Shown here one piece after another: positions 11,527 to 21,892 of a DNA stretch of 64,000 nucleotides. Source of the DNA: Podospora pseudocomata (taxonomy: Eukaryota; Ascomycota; Sordariomycetes; Sordariales; Podosporaceae); NCBI RefSeq assembly GCF_035222375.1, contig NC_085889.1, positions 3,038,001 to 3,102,000 on the forward strand, written 5' to 3'. Each line of letters begins with the position of its first letter. The first letter of the stretch is position 1. Both the position numbers and the translations under genes were made by a program. Under the pieces are notes generated by a model, which made no database searches, was not told the origin of the DNA, and saw nothing but the letters and a program-made list of their open reading frames with translations.

Positions 11527-12771
11527 CGTGTGTGTGTGTGTCGTGGAAGAGAAAGTTGTTTGTTATTGTGTTTTGTGAGAGAAAAAGTTCCGGGTTACAT
11601 TTGGAAATATTAATGAACCGATATATCACATTTGGCTCTTTTCAATACCTGTGGGATGAGATCGCGACCTGCCCTTTGGAGGAACATTGAAACTCGGGCG
11701 GGGTTGGTCCGCGCTCCCGGCCCGGAATGGCGATATTTCCACAACTTAACTCCAGTAGACTTGGCTAGCCACCAGGCCCACTGATAGTGACAGCATGTAA
11801 TGGTTTCGATTTGACGGAAAATACCATTTACGAAGGAGTCATTCCTATCTAATGGGCCCGCACACCTTACTCGAGTACGTCATCATTAACCCGTAGAGAA
11901 ACAATGCCATGCAACATTCTGTGCGAGCGGTGTTCCACGCAAAAAGAGGGTTCTGGTGAGAAATGAGTACCCGTAAATATAGACTTGAATACCTTAGTTG
12001 CGCTTTGGGCTGTTGCGCTCCAGACGCAGTGAGACTGAAAAGATGGCTGAGTTGTTCAAAACCAACAATACTGCTTCCGGATCAATCTCCTCCTACCCCT
12101 CATCATCATCCTCCTCCTCTATAATTAAATCTTCATCTGGCGTTTGCAAACGCTGCTCCTTGGCTTGTCTTGTTGGCTCGGGGGCGACAGCTTCCTCGGC
12201 CGAGTGAGTGTCTTGCGTCTGTACGCGAGATCTCTTAGACCTTCTTAGAGGCTCAGCGACGGTAGGCAGGGGCTCAGGGGCGGTGTCAGGGGCGCAAGGC
12301 GGCGTCTTGTCGACCGTCTTGGGCGCTCGGGTACGGCAACCTCGATCGAGTTCAGGGGCTCGGGGGCGACCTTCTTGGCAGTTCTGTTGCGTAAGGAGTC
12401 TTTTCATCGCACATTAGTGAGGCCATGATACAGGGAATGCCAGAGCATGTCAATGCACATCGGGCACCGGGTATGTCAGGACATATCAGAGGATTGGGGT
12501 AGAGGTGACTCGAAGCATATCAAGGCATATGATCGAGGCATATCCTTCGTTAATCTCGATGATCTTGTTCTTCCTGGTCGAGGGAAATATATTGCCGCTT
12601 TCGGACTTGGGTGGGGTGTGTACCTAGACTGCCTCTGCCACCCTACCCGCCTCCCCTGTTAGTAGAGGCTAGAATCGCATTTCAGAATGTTTAAATTAAA
12701 TAGTTTAATTGGAATCATTCCCAAATGAAACAAACGGTCTAATCGTTATATAAAACACCTACTCGACCTGA
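11527..12771. other. Intergenic region at the edge of the transposon island
   Basis: It holds the alpha-galactosidase promoter. A minus-strand open frame at 12093-12407 encodes 104 residues rich in Pro, Arg and Glu, with an acidic tail (DLIIEEEDDDEG). It could be a worn piece of a mobile-element protein, but nothing in it is diagnostic. Short repeats around GCATATC occur near 12.45-12.55 kb. No gene is called. Confidence 0.35.
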
Positions 12772-14021
12772 TGTTACAACCTGCACCAGAAATGGATACA
12801 GACTGCAAGGCAGTACGCCGAAAGTGAATATGACAGGATGATCGAAGGTTGTGACAAGCGTCTCAGACACGGATTCACTGTCAACAACAGGTTGTTCTAA
12901 CAAAGAGCTACTGAGAGTAGATTGTAGACAAATGAACTTGATTGCTTGCATGAAGAATCAGATTCCTCGACATGGGGAGCGCCGGGCACTCCCCCCTATT
13001 TATGTGAAACTATCTACATATGTTTCTGAAGTATCTTTGTACCTTGCTCAGTGTGCTCAGTGTGCTCAGTGGTCTTGGCGCACTGAGCAGACTGAGCAGA
13101 CTGAGCAACTCCTAATTGGTTGCACGGGGGCTTGTGGGTCTTTCCATCCCTGGCCCAATGATTGGCCGAGGTGTCCATGTGACGAACCCCTATCCGGAAC
13201 CTCTGAAAGGGATACTGGTTGAAGGCACTTCTGAACAATCCTGGTTCGGTACAGCTAAACAGTGTACAACAATGGCTTGTCTCAATCACAATAGTCTGAA
13301 TACCAACGATTGTGACTTGTATTGCATACTGCGGAACTGTCTATCTACACCAGCCAGTTCCTCCGTATATATAGACCAGTGGACCGTGGACCGTTGACTT
13401 ACAGACGGTATCCCGGTCTGCTCCTGATTGGCCGATACTGGACCGTGGACCGTTGACTTACAGACGGTCCCCGGCCCCGCTCCTGATCGGTCCCTCGTGG
13501 CCCCACTGTCTTCCAGAACCGTGACACCTAGTGGTTCCTGTACAGAGGTATTACGCTTGGGGCGTAACACTCTGCCCCTAGGTATATCTTCCTTTTCTTC
13601 CCGTACCGTAATTGATTATTCTATAGTAACCCGAACTATGGAAGAGCAGGATAGACTCGAGCGTAAGGAGTAAGAGCTTAAAGACCAACTCTCGTAACTA
13701 ACTACTAAGCTTATCCGGGTAAGACAAACACGTTGCTCCCTCCGTGCTCGCGAAGAGCGTCTTTTCGCGTAGGGTATCCAGGAGGAGGATGCCCAGGTGG
13801 CGCAGTCTGCCGCTGCGGCGCCACCTGATTCTTCGCCGGGTGCTCCTGCGCGGTCGGACGCCGCCCAGGACACCGTTCCGTGGTCTCCTTACGTCCCGGA
13901 CCCTTCCTTAGGCCTTGACTGGCCTTCCGATCTTTCCTTCGACCCTGGTGTAGCCGGTCCTTCCTTCCTGACTCCGCAGGGTACCGCCAGTAGCGCGCCT
14001 TCCACTTCCCAAGGTGGTTGA
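12772..14021 (+). mobile_element. Broken LTR retroelement fossil, probably Ty3/gypsy
   Basis: The stretch 12772-13569 starts TGTTAC and ends GCGTAACA, the inverted ends expected of a long terminal repeat of about 800 bp. A gag-like region follows from about 13638, with a coiled-coil, Arg/Glu-rich start and a Pro/Ser-rich tail up to 14021. No second LTR and no polymerase or integrase region were found in the window. The element is a decayed 5' remnant with several breaks, consistent with old repeat-induced mutation. The family assignment rests on LTR ends and gag character only. Confidence 0.5.
13378..13490. repeat. 59-bp tandem duplication inside the LTR
   Basis: Two adjacent copies, starting near 13381 and 13440, share GGACCGTGGACCGTTGACTT, then ACAGACGGT, and a later GCTCCTGAT. 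They diverge slightly in between. Upstream, near 13050-13105, are shorter repeats of GTGCTCAGT and ACTGAGCAG in opposite orientation. Such repeats are common in LTR U3 regions. Confidence 0.7.
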
Positions 14022-14439
14022 GACGCGTGGCACTACTTATATCTGGGTCCCCTCACACCTTCCAACATTTACCCGGTAGTTACGTAGTTTTGAAGGACAG
14101 AAGTTAGGTCTGTTTCCTGGAGATACTGACTGAAAAAGGCGGAAATTGATAGTTATTGTATATGTTCCAGGTTGAGAGTCGCAGTGCCAGTTAGGTAGGT
14201 TCCTTTCCAAGAGGTCATGTTCTCTCCATTAGGTGCCCGGGTAATTCGTTCCGGTTATGACGTGGCGTGCTGCATCGTAATTGGTGGCTGAGTTACGAGG
14301 GAAAGCTCGATGTAACCTTGGTGGTCGTTTTCATTTACCCCCTCTGCCATTTCGCAGTCTGCCCTGCCACTCTAGAATCTACTTGATTCAATCAGGATCG
14401 GCATGTTGCCTGACATTTGATAAGACTGAGAGGTGTGGT
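14022..14439. other. Intergenic sequence between LTR fossil and MITE
   Basis: No gene seen. It may include further worn parts of the LTR element, but nothing in it can be assigned. Confidence 0.3.
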
Positions 14440-14683
14440 AGCTCCCTCTCCACAAAATAATCGAGACTGCAAAAGTAAGTTCAACCCTCTTACATTACAA
14501 ATTACGCGTATAAATATCAATATTAGGCCTTTAAAGATAGTTAATAGCCCTTTAAAGATAATAAATATGTATTTAACAATATTTAGAAGGCCTGATAATT
14601 ATGGTTAGAGGCGTGTTTCGTAACATGATATGGGTGAACTTACTTTTGCTGTCTCGATTATTTTGTGGGCAGGGAGGGTAGCC
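14440..14683. mobile_element. MITE with long terminal inverted repeats (copy 1)
   Basis: The left end (CTCCCTCTCCACAAAATAAT, then CGAGACTGCAAAAGTAAGTT) and the reverse complement of the right end (CCCTCCCTGCCCACAAAATA, then ATCGAGACAGCAAAAGTAAG) form imperfect inverted repeats of about 45 bp. TA lies at both outer edges (14439-14440 and 14679-14680), a typical Tc1/mariner/pogo target duplication. The AT-rich interior of about 150 bp has no coding capacity and holds GGCCTTTAAAGATAGTTAAT followed by a partial second unit. A second family member lies at 30514-30718. Confidence 0.8.
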
Positions 14684-14943
14684 ACTGTACACAGTGGGTG
14701 AGGATCGATGTTATAGAATCAGCGCTGTCTGCCCGGTTAATGTGGCGATGTTCTTTCCGACCGCCAAATTAAAGAAGAAGGCCTCAGAAGCTTGCCTGGC
14801 CTCTTTGAACCACAACTTCATCCAACATTTCCTCATATGCTATTGTCATATCAAGTCCCCCTGAAATGCATTTTGCTGTGAGACGGTTATTCTCCAGGCG
14901 CAAGCAACGTATAAGGGCCGGCCCTCATACACTGTTCGCCAGC

Positions 14944-15038
14944 ATGCTCCCGAGAAGACTTCGGGTCAACACGAAAGGGACGGAGTGCTACAAGCCCATT
15001 CCTCTCAGAACTGCGTTTTCACTTATCATTGCCCTATA
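14944..15038 (+). pseudogene. 5' exon of the DUF3433 gene, cut off by a transposon
   Basis: The frame from the ATG at 14944 encodes 31 codons plus two bases, including YKPIPLRTAFSLIIAL, the usual start of DUF3433 proteins (basic segment, then first membrane helix). A GTGCGT donor follows at 15039. The frame resumes at 16932 as ATDTEVVVKHLL, just past the pogo element, with matching codon phase (TA + T gives Tyr). I read these as the first exon and the start of the second exon of one gene, with the transposon sitting in the intron. Whether a transcript still joins them is unknown. Confidence 0.6.
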
Positions 15039-15045
15039 GTGCGTA

Positions 15046-16902
15046 ACGTACATTATAAGCGAGTCGCGCATATAAGCGAGTCGCGCACTGGCCATTGCGA
15101 CGCGTTCTCTCTACACTTAACATCATTTTTCTCTACAACCCAACATGCCACCTACTTTAAAGGAAGCGAGGGTAATCTTAGCCCTTGAAGCTCTCCAAAA
15201 GGACGAAAAATTACGCCTCAGAGCCGCAGCTAAGCTCTATAATGTACCACCATCAACCCTCCGTGACCGACGCGCTGGCCGGCCTGCACGACGCGACACC
15301 ACGCCCAATTCGAAGAAGCTCACTCAATCAGAAGAGGATGCTATTATTCAATACGTTATTGAGCTATGTGCGCGAGCTTTTCCACCAAGATTGCGTGGTG
15401 TGGAAGATATGGCCAACCAACTGCTACGCGTACGCGACGCGCCCCTGTTGGCAAGCTCTGGGCACACAACTTCGTCAAACGCCAGCCACAGCTCCGTACG
15501 CGTTTTACACGTAGATACGACTACCAGAGGGCCAAGTGCGAGGATCCAAAGGTCATCAGCGAGTGGTTCACGCTTGTGCGGAACACCAAGGCCAAGTACG
15601 GTATTGTGGATGACGATGTCTACAACTTCGACGAGACTGGGTTTATGATGGGTATTATCTTCGCGGGCATGGTAGTTACGACCTCAGACGGCCTTAGCAA
15701 GGCGAAACTGGCCCAGCCTGGCAACCGCGAATGGGCAACGGTGATCCAGGGAGTCAATGCCCTCGGCTGGGCTATCCCTCCCTTCATCATCTTGGCCGCA
15801 CAGTACCACCTTGCTAACTGGTACACCGAGTGCAACCTACCGTCTACCTGGCGCATCGCAACCACCGATAATGGCTGGACTACCAATCCGGTAGGCCTAG
15901 ATTGGATCAAGCACTTCGACTATCACACAGCGTCCCGCACAAAGGGCAAATACCGGTTGTTGATCCTCGACGGCCACGAAAGCCACCACTCGACTGAATT
16001 TGAGCGCTACTGCCAGCAGAACAACATCATCACGCTCTGCATGCCTCCGCATTCTTCACACTACCTCCAGCCACTCGATGTCGGCTGCTTGGGGCCATTG
16101 AAGCAGGCGTACGGCCGCCAGATCGAGGACTTGATGCGCATGCATATCAACCACGTAAGCAAGCTCGAGTTCCTCTGTGCCTTCCGCGAGGCCTTTTTTG
16201 CCTCTATAACAGAGAAGAATATACAGGGTGGCTTTGCAGGTGCTGGCCTTGCGCCGTACGATCCAGAGAGGGTGCTTTCCAAGCTAGATGTAAAGCTTCG
16301 TACGCCAACACCTCCAAACTCACGGCCCGGCACTGCACAACCTTGGGTCTTCCAGACACCACACAACCCCCGAGAAGCTGACTCGCAGTCAACGCTTATC
16401 AAGACTCGCATTGCCAACCATCAAAATAGCTCCCCGACTTCAATGTTGGCTGCTGTGGACCAGCTTGCTAAGAGTACAATGGCTGTGATGCACCAGGTGG
16501 CTCTCCTTCGTGCAGAGAACACTTCACCCGCAAGACCAACGAGGCACTAAGTAAGCGCCGGAGAGCCAAAAACACGTGTGCGGCTCGGAGGATCACTTAC
16601 TCTGCAAGATGCAAAGGATATACTTGACCAGAAGGCCGTGGGTGGGGAGGCAGCGCAAGAAACGCAGCAGGATGGCGGTAATGCAGGGGAGCTCGTACGA
16701 AGGTTCGGTGCTGTGGTGTGTGCGGCAAGCCTGGCCATAATGCACGTACATGCCAGGAGGCTGCAGAATCATCTGATTCATCTGTTTCTGATTCAGTTAT
16801 TGTAGTTTCCTAGTGTTGTGGTTGTGTAATTGAGGATAGTTGTGGTAGGGTAACAGAGAGTGCGCGACTCGCTTATATGCGCGACTCGCTTATAATGTAC
16901 GT
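15046..16902 (+). mobile_element. Pogo/Fot1-type DNA transposon, 1.86 kb
   Basis: The ends are perfect 44-bp inverted repeats at 15046-15089 and 16859-16902, flanked by TA at 15044-15045 and 16903-16904. Each repeat contains two direct copies of ATAAGCGAGTCGCGCA. The interior encodes a CENP-B/pogo-like transposase. Perfect ends suggest a recent arrival, while the transposase frame is interrupted, so this copy was probably moved by an enzyme made elsewhere. It lies in the probable first intron of a DUF3433 gene. Confidence 0.93.
15145..16800 (+). pseudogene. Pogo-family transposase (DDE1), frameshifted
   Basis: It opens with a Psq/CENP-B-type helix-turn-helix (RLRAAAKLYNVPPSTLRDRR). The DDE domain carries the expected acids in YNFDETGFMMG, LLILDGHESHHSTEF and SSHYLQPLDVGCLGPLKQAY. 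The first frame (from 15145) passes into another near 15445, where RDAP is followed by VGKLWAHNFVKRQ; one base appears to be missing. A second frame change occurs near 16520-16560, since the protein continues as EALSKRRRAK and then LGGSLTLQDAKDILDQKAVGG. A third comes near 16690. The last part, CGVCGKPGHNARTC at about 16717-16758, is a CX2CX4HX4C zinc knuckle. At least three frame changes make this copy non-functional, though the catalytic core is intact. Confidence 0.88.
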
Positions 16903-16931
16903 TACATTTTCTGACTGAAAATACATATAAG

Positions 16932-19900
16932 TGCTACTGACACTGAGGTGGTTGTGAAGCATCTGCTGTCTTCTTGGTCTGGTGGAAACAAGTCTTCGAA
17001 GATTCCACATCTCCTATGATCGACGAACTCTGCCCAATGATACGGCCAGTTTTTGGCATGGACCTTTTGTTAGTATTCCACTTATCCCGCCAAAGCCAAC
17101 AGCGGGTGCAATGTATACTTTACCTGGCCTTCAACCGAGATGGATACTGGGTCAGGAAAAAGGATTAAGAGCAGCCAACACCACAGCAAATGGTACAGTC
17201 CCAGCACTTCCAACGATTACATCCAGTCAAATAGCATCAACCGTCAGCCCGACACCAACGGTTACAACTTCGCCAGCCTGGTTGGAGTCACTAGAAGGTC
17301 CATTTCGATCTGTTGGACGCAACGCCTATTTTTGGGACGAGAGTCTATCGGTGGAGAATGGAACGAGAAGACTATGTTCCAAAAAGACTTCCCTCACTCG
17401 ACGAGCGCCCATTCCACCCCTCGATAACTGGGGTCGGCTAACAGGTCCACGCCACAGCTTTCGTTTTTCGCTTCTGAGTACAGGAGGCGGCTATACCATC
17501 CCCGGTGCAGGCTCTTTTGCCACACGCAACCTTCTTGCCATATGGCATGACCCCTTAAACTCTCAATCCAGCAGCACAGCCATGAAGCGTGATGTGGGTC
17601 TAATAGACAAAATATACGGAGCCCCAGGGAAGGACGAGCCAGAATACCTTACAACTCCCCCTGAGTCTTGCACAGTGGTATGCAGTGGGTCAGCATTGAT
17701 ATTCTTAGACCAGGCCTGTTGGGAAGGGTGGTTGGTGACCTCAACGCAATGGACTTTGTTCTCTACATTCAACATGCCGTTCAAGATGTTGAGTTTTTTA
17801 AGCTTGGTCGCGGACTTTAACAATGGACACAAAGATCAACCATGCAGCAGCCCAGACTCCAGTGGCTTGGAAGGGGACCAGGTGCAGAGTCTGGTGTTTG
17901 AGCAGAATCGACACGAAGAAGAACACAGTAAGAGCACAACTACTCTTGATACAGGGTCTACGAGATCCTCGATAGCCCTTTCATCAACTGTGGCTTCCTC
18001 ATTAGCGATATTTTCTCCTTCATCGACGGCTTCTTTTTCGTCGACAGCTTCTCTGCCGTCGACAGCTTCTTCGTCATCCACGCTTTTGTCATCCTCGACA
18101 GAATTACTGACTGATCAATCGCCCTTGACCATCATCAGCAGCATTACACATAGTGGTTTAAGCCCTAGCACATTGACCGAAAGTAGTACCCAAACGAACA
18201 ACACTGTTACTCAGTCCACCATAGAGACTTCAACTTCAACCCCAACCGGTATCAGCCACTATAACCAGTCAACAACCCAACCAGAAAGCTTCACATACAC
18301 CGGGAGTAGCCTTCTGAATACATCAACAGAGGAAAGCATAGCTACAAGTAGCAACGCTCATAGTACAACATTGACGCGCAATCTTGAAGTAACCGAAGAG
18401 TCAAAACCTTTTGCTGGGGGTTCCAGTGGTCGCACTGTTCAATTCACGCAGACAATGGAGCGTTCGGATAGCCCACCAAAAGGCAATGAAACAAAGAATC
18501 CTGCAGAATCACACTTTCTTGTGTCCCAAACAAGGATTTCAACAACTAAGACTTCAACGACTAGGAGTTCAACAACTAAGACTTCAACAATCAGGTTCAC
18601 AAACTCTTTGTCCAAACAAACACAATACTCGTCAGCCCTAAGTGCAACACAATTACGTCAATCAGTTGAATCTCACTCAAGCCAAGACCATAATGACAAA
18701 ACAGTCAGTGGCACATCATTACCGACAACCCCTCCTAGCATGGAACGACTGAGTGATACATCACCTGTTTCAGTCACAGAAACGCAGTTTCTAGCGGTCT
18801 TATCGACTGAACACGATGGAATAACCGGCTCATTGATCATGGAAACACAGCCTTCCCATAGTCTTGCTTCTCTAACACAAATCTACACCCTGAGTATTAT
18901 ACAAAAAACAACAACCATCCAACCTACAGAATCTATCGAGGATTCAACGATCAACACCGCATCAAAACCATACAAAGAGGCCATTGGGCCACCTACATCA
19001 ACATCTATCTATACAAACTACGGGACTTCAGCTGCCCTGGCTATCTCTATTACTACTACAGATTTACCGTCGCCCTCATCAACAACCCACACGCCAGCTG
19101 TAACAGTCAGCTCGGTAGTGGGCGAAACACCAACACTGCCTTTCCTTCACCCCATTTCTTTGGCAGACTACATCTTAGCGGCGTATGTACCGGTAATGAT
19201 CACATTGCCCCTCGCAGCTCTGGCACAAATATTGTGCCTGGAGGTCAAAACACTTGCTCCATTTCACGCACTCAGTGGGCCAACGGGGGCAGGAGCTATA
19301 GATTCATTATGCCTTTCGACAGGCGGCTTTCCGGGGATATATAGAAGCATTTGTCTTTGTTTTCGGCGACACGGTCGACAGCCCTTATTATTTCTGGTCG
19401 ATCTCCTCGTCTGGACCACGGCCATCATTGTCTCACTCTCCAGCGAGGCTTTCGGCATCAAGCTCTATGGTAAATGCAAACACAACGACTTTAGGGGATG
19501 CTACATGGGCATCGCGGTATTCGACACTCAAAGCCGGATCATTCAGGGGCTGCTGGCCTTCGCCTTGGGTCTTATTCTGTTCATCATGTACCGACTCCGA
19601 AACTGGCAAACTGGCATTGATGCGCCCCACGGCCGAAGCATCGCAGCCATATCTATGCTAGTTACTGAGCCACGTACGCGCAGAGTTTTCCAACATCTCA
19701 AACCCAATCCCCATACCGGGAGACTCAGTAACAGGGAAATGACCCGTCAGCTCGAGGGGTATATCTTCAAACTGGCACCTATCGCATCACACCTGATAGG
19801 TTATAAGCACCTTGTCTTTTCCAGGCCCACCCAAGCATTACGAAGAGCCAAACCACAAAAGACGCCGAACAGACGCCGCTCCAAATTTATGGCATTCTTT

Positions 19901-20656
19901 GATCAACTCCCGCAGGGATTTCTTCCCCCGTTCTTTATTATCCTCGGTATATTCGGCTTTATAATTCTGATAATATGCTATGAAACAACCACAGGAGATA
20001 CTTCGTTCGAGCACTTCATGAACTCTCAGGGCTTTGGCGTGAAGCTCCTTTTTACCGGACTGGGTGTAGTGATATCACTGTTCTGGGATGATTACTTTAC
20101 ACGTAAGTAACATATTGCTTTTCTGTCAACCCAACAACGGCCCATACTGACCAGCCACTCTCACAAACTAGAGGTGGCACTAAAAGAGCCAGACCGCCAG
20201 TTCAACCGCTGGCCGCGCCCTTCCAAGGCCTCTTCCGTTTTCCTCCTTTCCCCGCCAACCACTGCTTTTTCTGCCCTCACCCCTGCTACCCTTCACAGAC
20301 GCCAGTTCTTTCTGATGTGGGTCGCCTTTGTCACCGTGCTATCAAAGATCACACCCTTGCTGCTCTCCAACATCCCCTTCAGCCCATGGCTGACCTGGGA
20401 GACACATCGTGTCTGTACCTGGACTGCAGTTACTATCTTGACGATAATGGTTCTTACGCTGGGATACGGTCTTATATTTGTTAAGTATTCTCGGTGGCCG
20501 TCACACCCAGGAAGACTCGGTGGCATTATCTATTACCTATTGACAATGCCCTCTAATAATACTGGAAGAACGCCGATCTTGCGGTTTATTGACGATGGAA
20601 TGGCACCAGGCTCACATAGGGAGGATATCGAGCTAGGGAATATCCAACGTCGTTAA
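16932..20656 (+). CDS. DUF3433 membrane protein with Ser/Thr-rich ectodomain, 5' end disturbed
   Basis: One exon runs to 20102 and a second covers 20172-20656, joined by a 69-nt intron (GTAAGT donor; codon c+ag gives Gln). The frame is open from 16958; the first in-frame ATG is at 17111. The N-terminal half has a folded segment, then a Ser/Thr-rich stretch of about 400 residues, probably glycosylated and outside the cell. The C-terminal third holds at least six membrane helices with DUF3433 landmarks (LADYILAAYVPVMITLPLAAL, TLAPFHALS, FGVKLLFTGLGVVISLFWDD, VALKEPDRQFNRWPRP). The function of the family is unknown. Sequence from 16932 to about 17010 (ATDTEVVVKHLL...KIPHL) is in another frame than the rest, so besides the transposon one frame break probably exists near 17010. 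Confidence 0.72.
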
Positions 20657-20709
20657 AAGCTATTATTTAGGTATACTGTATCCTAAAAATAATCTAACCC
20701 TTTAAAACG

Positions 20710-20880
20710 TTACCCAGACTTCTTAGGAGTGACATTAACTCCCACTAGATTACCAGCCCTATACGCTTTAAGAACCTTTATAAAGGATAAGATACCCTCC
20801 GACCAGATACCTATCCTCGCACTCTTCATTATCTCGGCAGGATCCTAATTTGGCTTATTAAACTCGCCCTCGGACGTAGT
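20710..20880 (-). pseudogene. C-terminal fragment of an unidentified protein-coding gene
   Basis: The minus strand reads EGEFNKPN, an in-frame stop, then DPAEIMKSARIGIWSEG and LSFIKVLKAYRAGNLVGVN ending VTPKKSG and a stop at 20710. The composition looks like a real protein terminus rather than chance, but I do not recognise the family. Directly upstream on the same strand the sequence turns into a vanillyl-alcohol-oxidase relic, so this is a fragment joined to another by rearrangement. Confidence 0.4.
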
Positions 20881-20887
20881 ATACCCC

Positions 20888-21290
20888 GGTGTTCATTCGG
20901 TGCAAATCGAGGATGACGACTGGGGCAGAGCCGCCATATCTAGACGGTAATGCGTTAGAACGAGTGGGAAAGGAAGCCGAGTTGAATGACTTACCCAAGA
21001 TTCTTTCCCCTCGACACTGTCCACATGGGTACCTCGAACCTGTTCGCCGCCCGGACAAGCTCACGCACTTGGTCAACCGTGTCGGGACGAACTGCTGGCC
21101 CAGGGCGGTGCGGCCGAGACAAGGGGAATGGATCACCGTAGGCGACACTCCCATCCAGGCCCTCTGGGGCACCAGAGGTTGGCTCTCTCGACACATTCTC
21201 AGAGTCCACGATAGCCTCGGCGGCGGTAAGAAATTTCTCCAGTTACATGGTGACGTTGTTATGGATGCAAAGTTGAAGAGATCAAGTTGA
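20888..21290 (-). pseudogene. Relic of a vanillyl-alcohol-oxidase-type flavoprotein (N-terminal part)
   Basis: The minus strand encodes FLTAAEAIVDSENVSREP, GSVAYGDPFPLSRPHRPGPA and PDTVDQVRELVRAANRFEV, followed by PMWTVSRGKNLG. This is the start of the FAD-binding domain of VAO-type oxidases. A normal intron (GTAAGT to TCTAG, about 55 nt) follows, and the next exon reads YGGSAPVVILDLHRMN, as expected. The homology stops there at about 20890, so roughly 400 C-terminal residues are absent. A stop also follows the ATG at 21248 (CACCATGTAACTGG). VAO enzymes oxidise 4-substituted phenols such as eugenol or vanillyl alcohol. Intact splice signals suggest recent loss. Confidence 0.72.
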
Positions 21291-21299
21291 AAAAGCGAC

Positions 21300-21892
21300 C
21301 AGCTTCTGTGTTGGGTGAAGGATTTAACAGGTACATATTGAATCCAAAAGCATGGAGTTCTAGGTTCTCGGAACCTCGGACAGGTCCATGTTCTCCATCT
21401 TTGGTCATGCGTCCCCTTCCATCGCGACGCTGGCATCCATGGAAATCATCATGGGATGTGGAACGTGGCCGCTCCGAAAGACAATCTCCATGAGGTCGCC
21501 ATCGAGAAGCCTGTGACGTCGGAAACTTGATAACCAATTGCTGGTGTTTTGATTCGCGGGATTGGGAATAGAGGCTCAGAGGCTGGGGTAAGGTGTGGAG
21601 AATCGAAGCTGTTCGGAACCTAGCTTGTAGATCGCGGGGGAGGGCCGTCTCACAAACTAATCGGAATCACGGAATTTCGGAATACAGTGGGGCTTGATTT
21701 CCGAGCTGTTTGGAAATGCGCCTGGGTCAATTGATGTTCCCCACAGCCACAGCGAGTTGATATCAACCCAAGTTATTCAAACAGAGAGGCTCGTGTCGAT
21801 GCATATATTGATGACCAAAGACCTCAAGGCACCTAAGGTATGCTTCATTCCTCATTCATCATCATTTTTCTTTCTTACTGACTGTTGCTATT
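21300..21892. other. Intergenic region upstream of the oxygenase gene
   Basis: It lies between the VAO relic (-) and the oxygenase (+), so probably a former shared promoter. An open frame on the minus strand (21259-21537) continues upstream of the relic but is not recognisable. No gene is supported. Confidence 0.4.

Noticed and set aside
13040-13110. Opposed GTGCTCAGT/ACTGAGCAG repeats considered as a separate element
   Set aside because: They lie inside the LTR and have no own flanking duplication.
16578-16805. Open frame after the transposase considered as an independent small gene
   Set aside because: Its sequence continues the transposase C-terminus and ends at the zinc knuckle inside the element.
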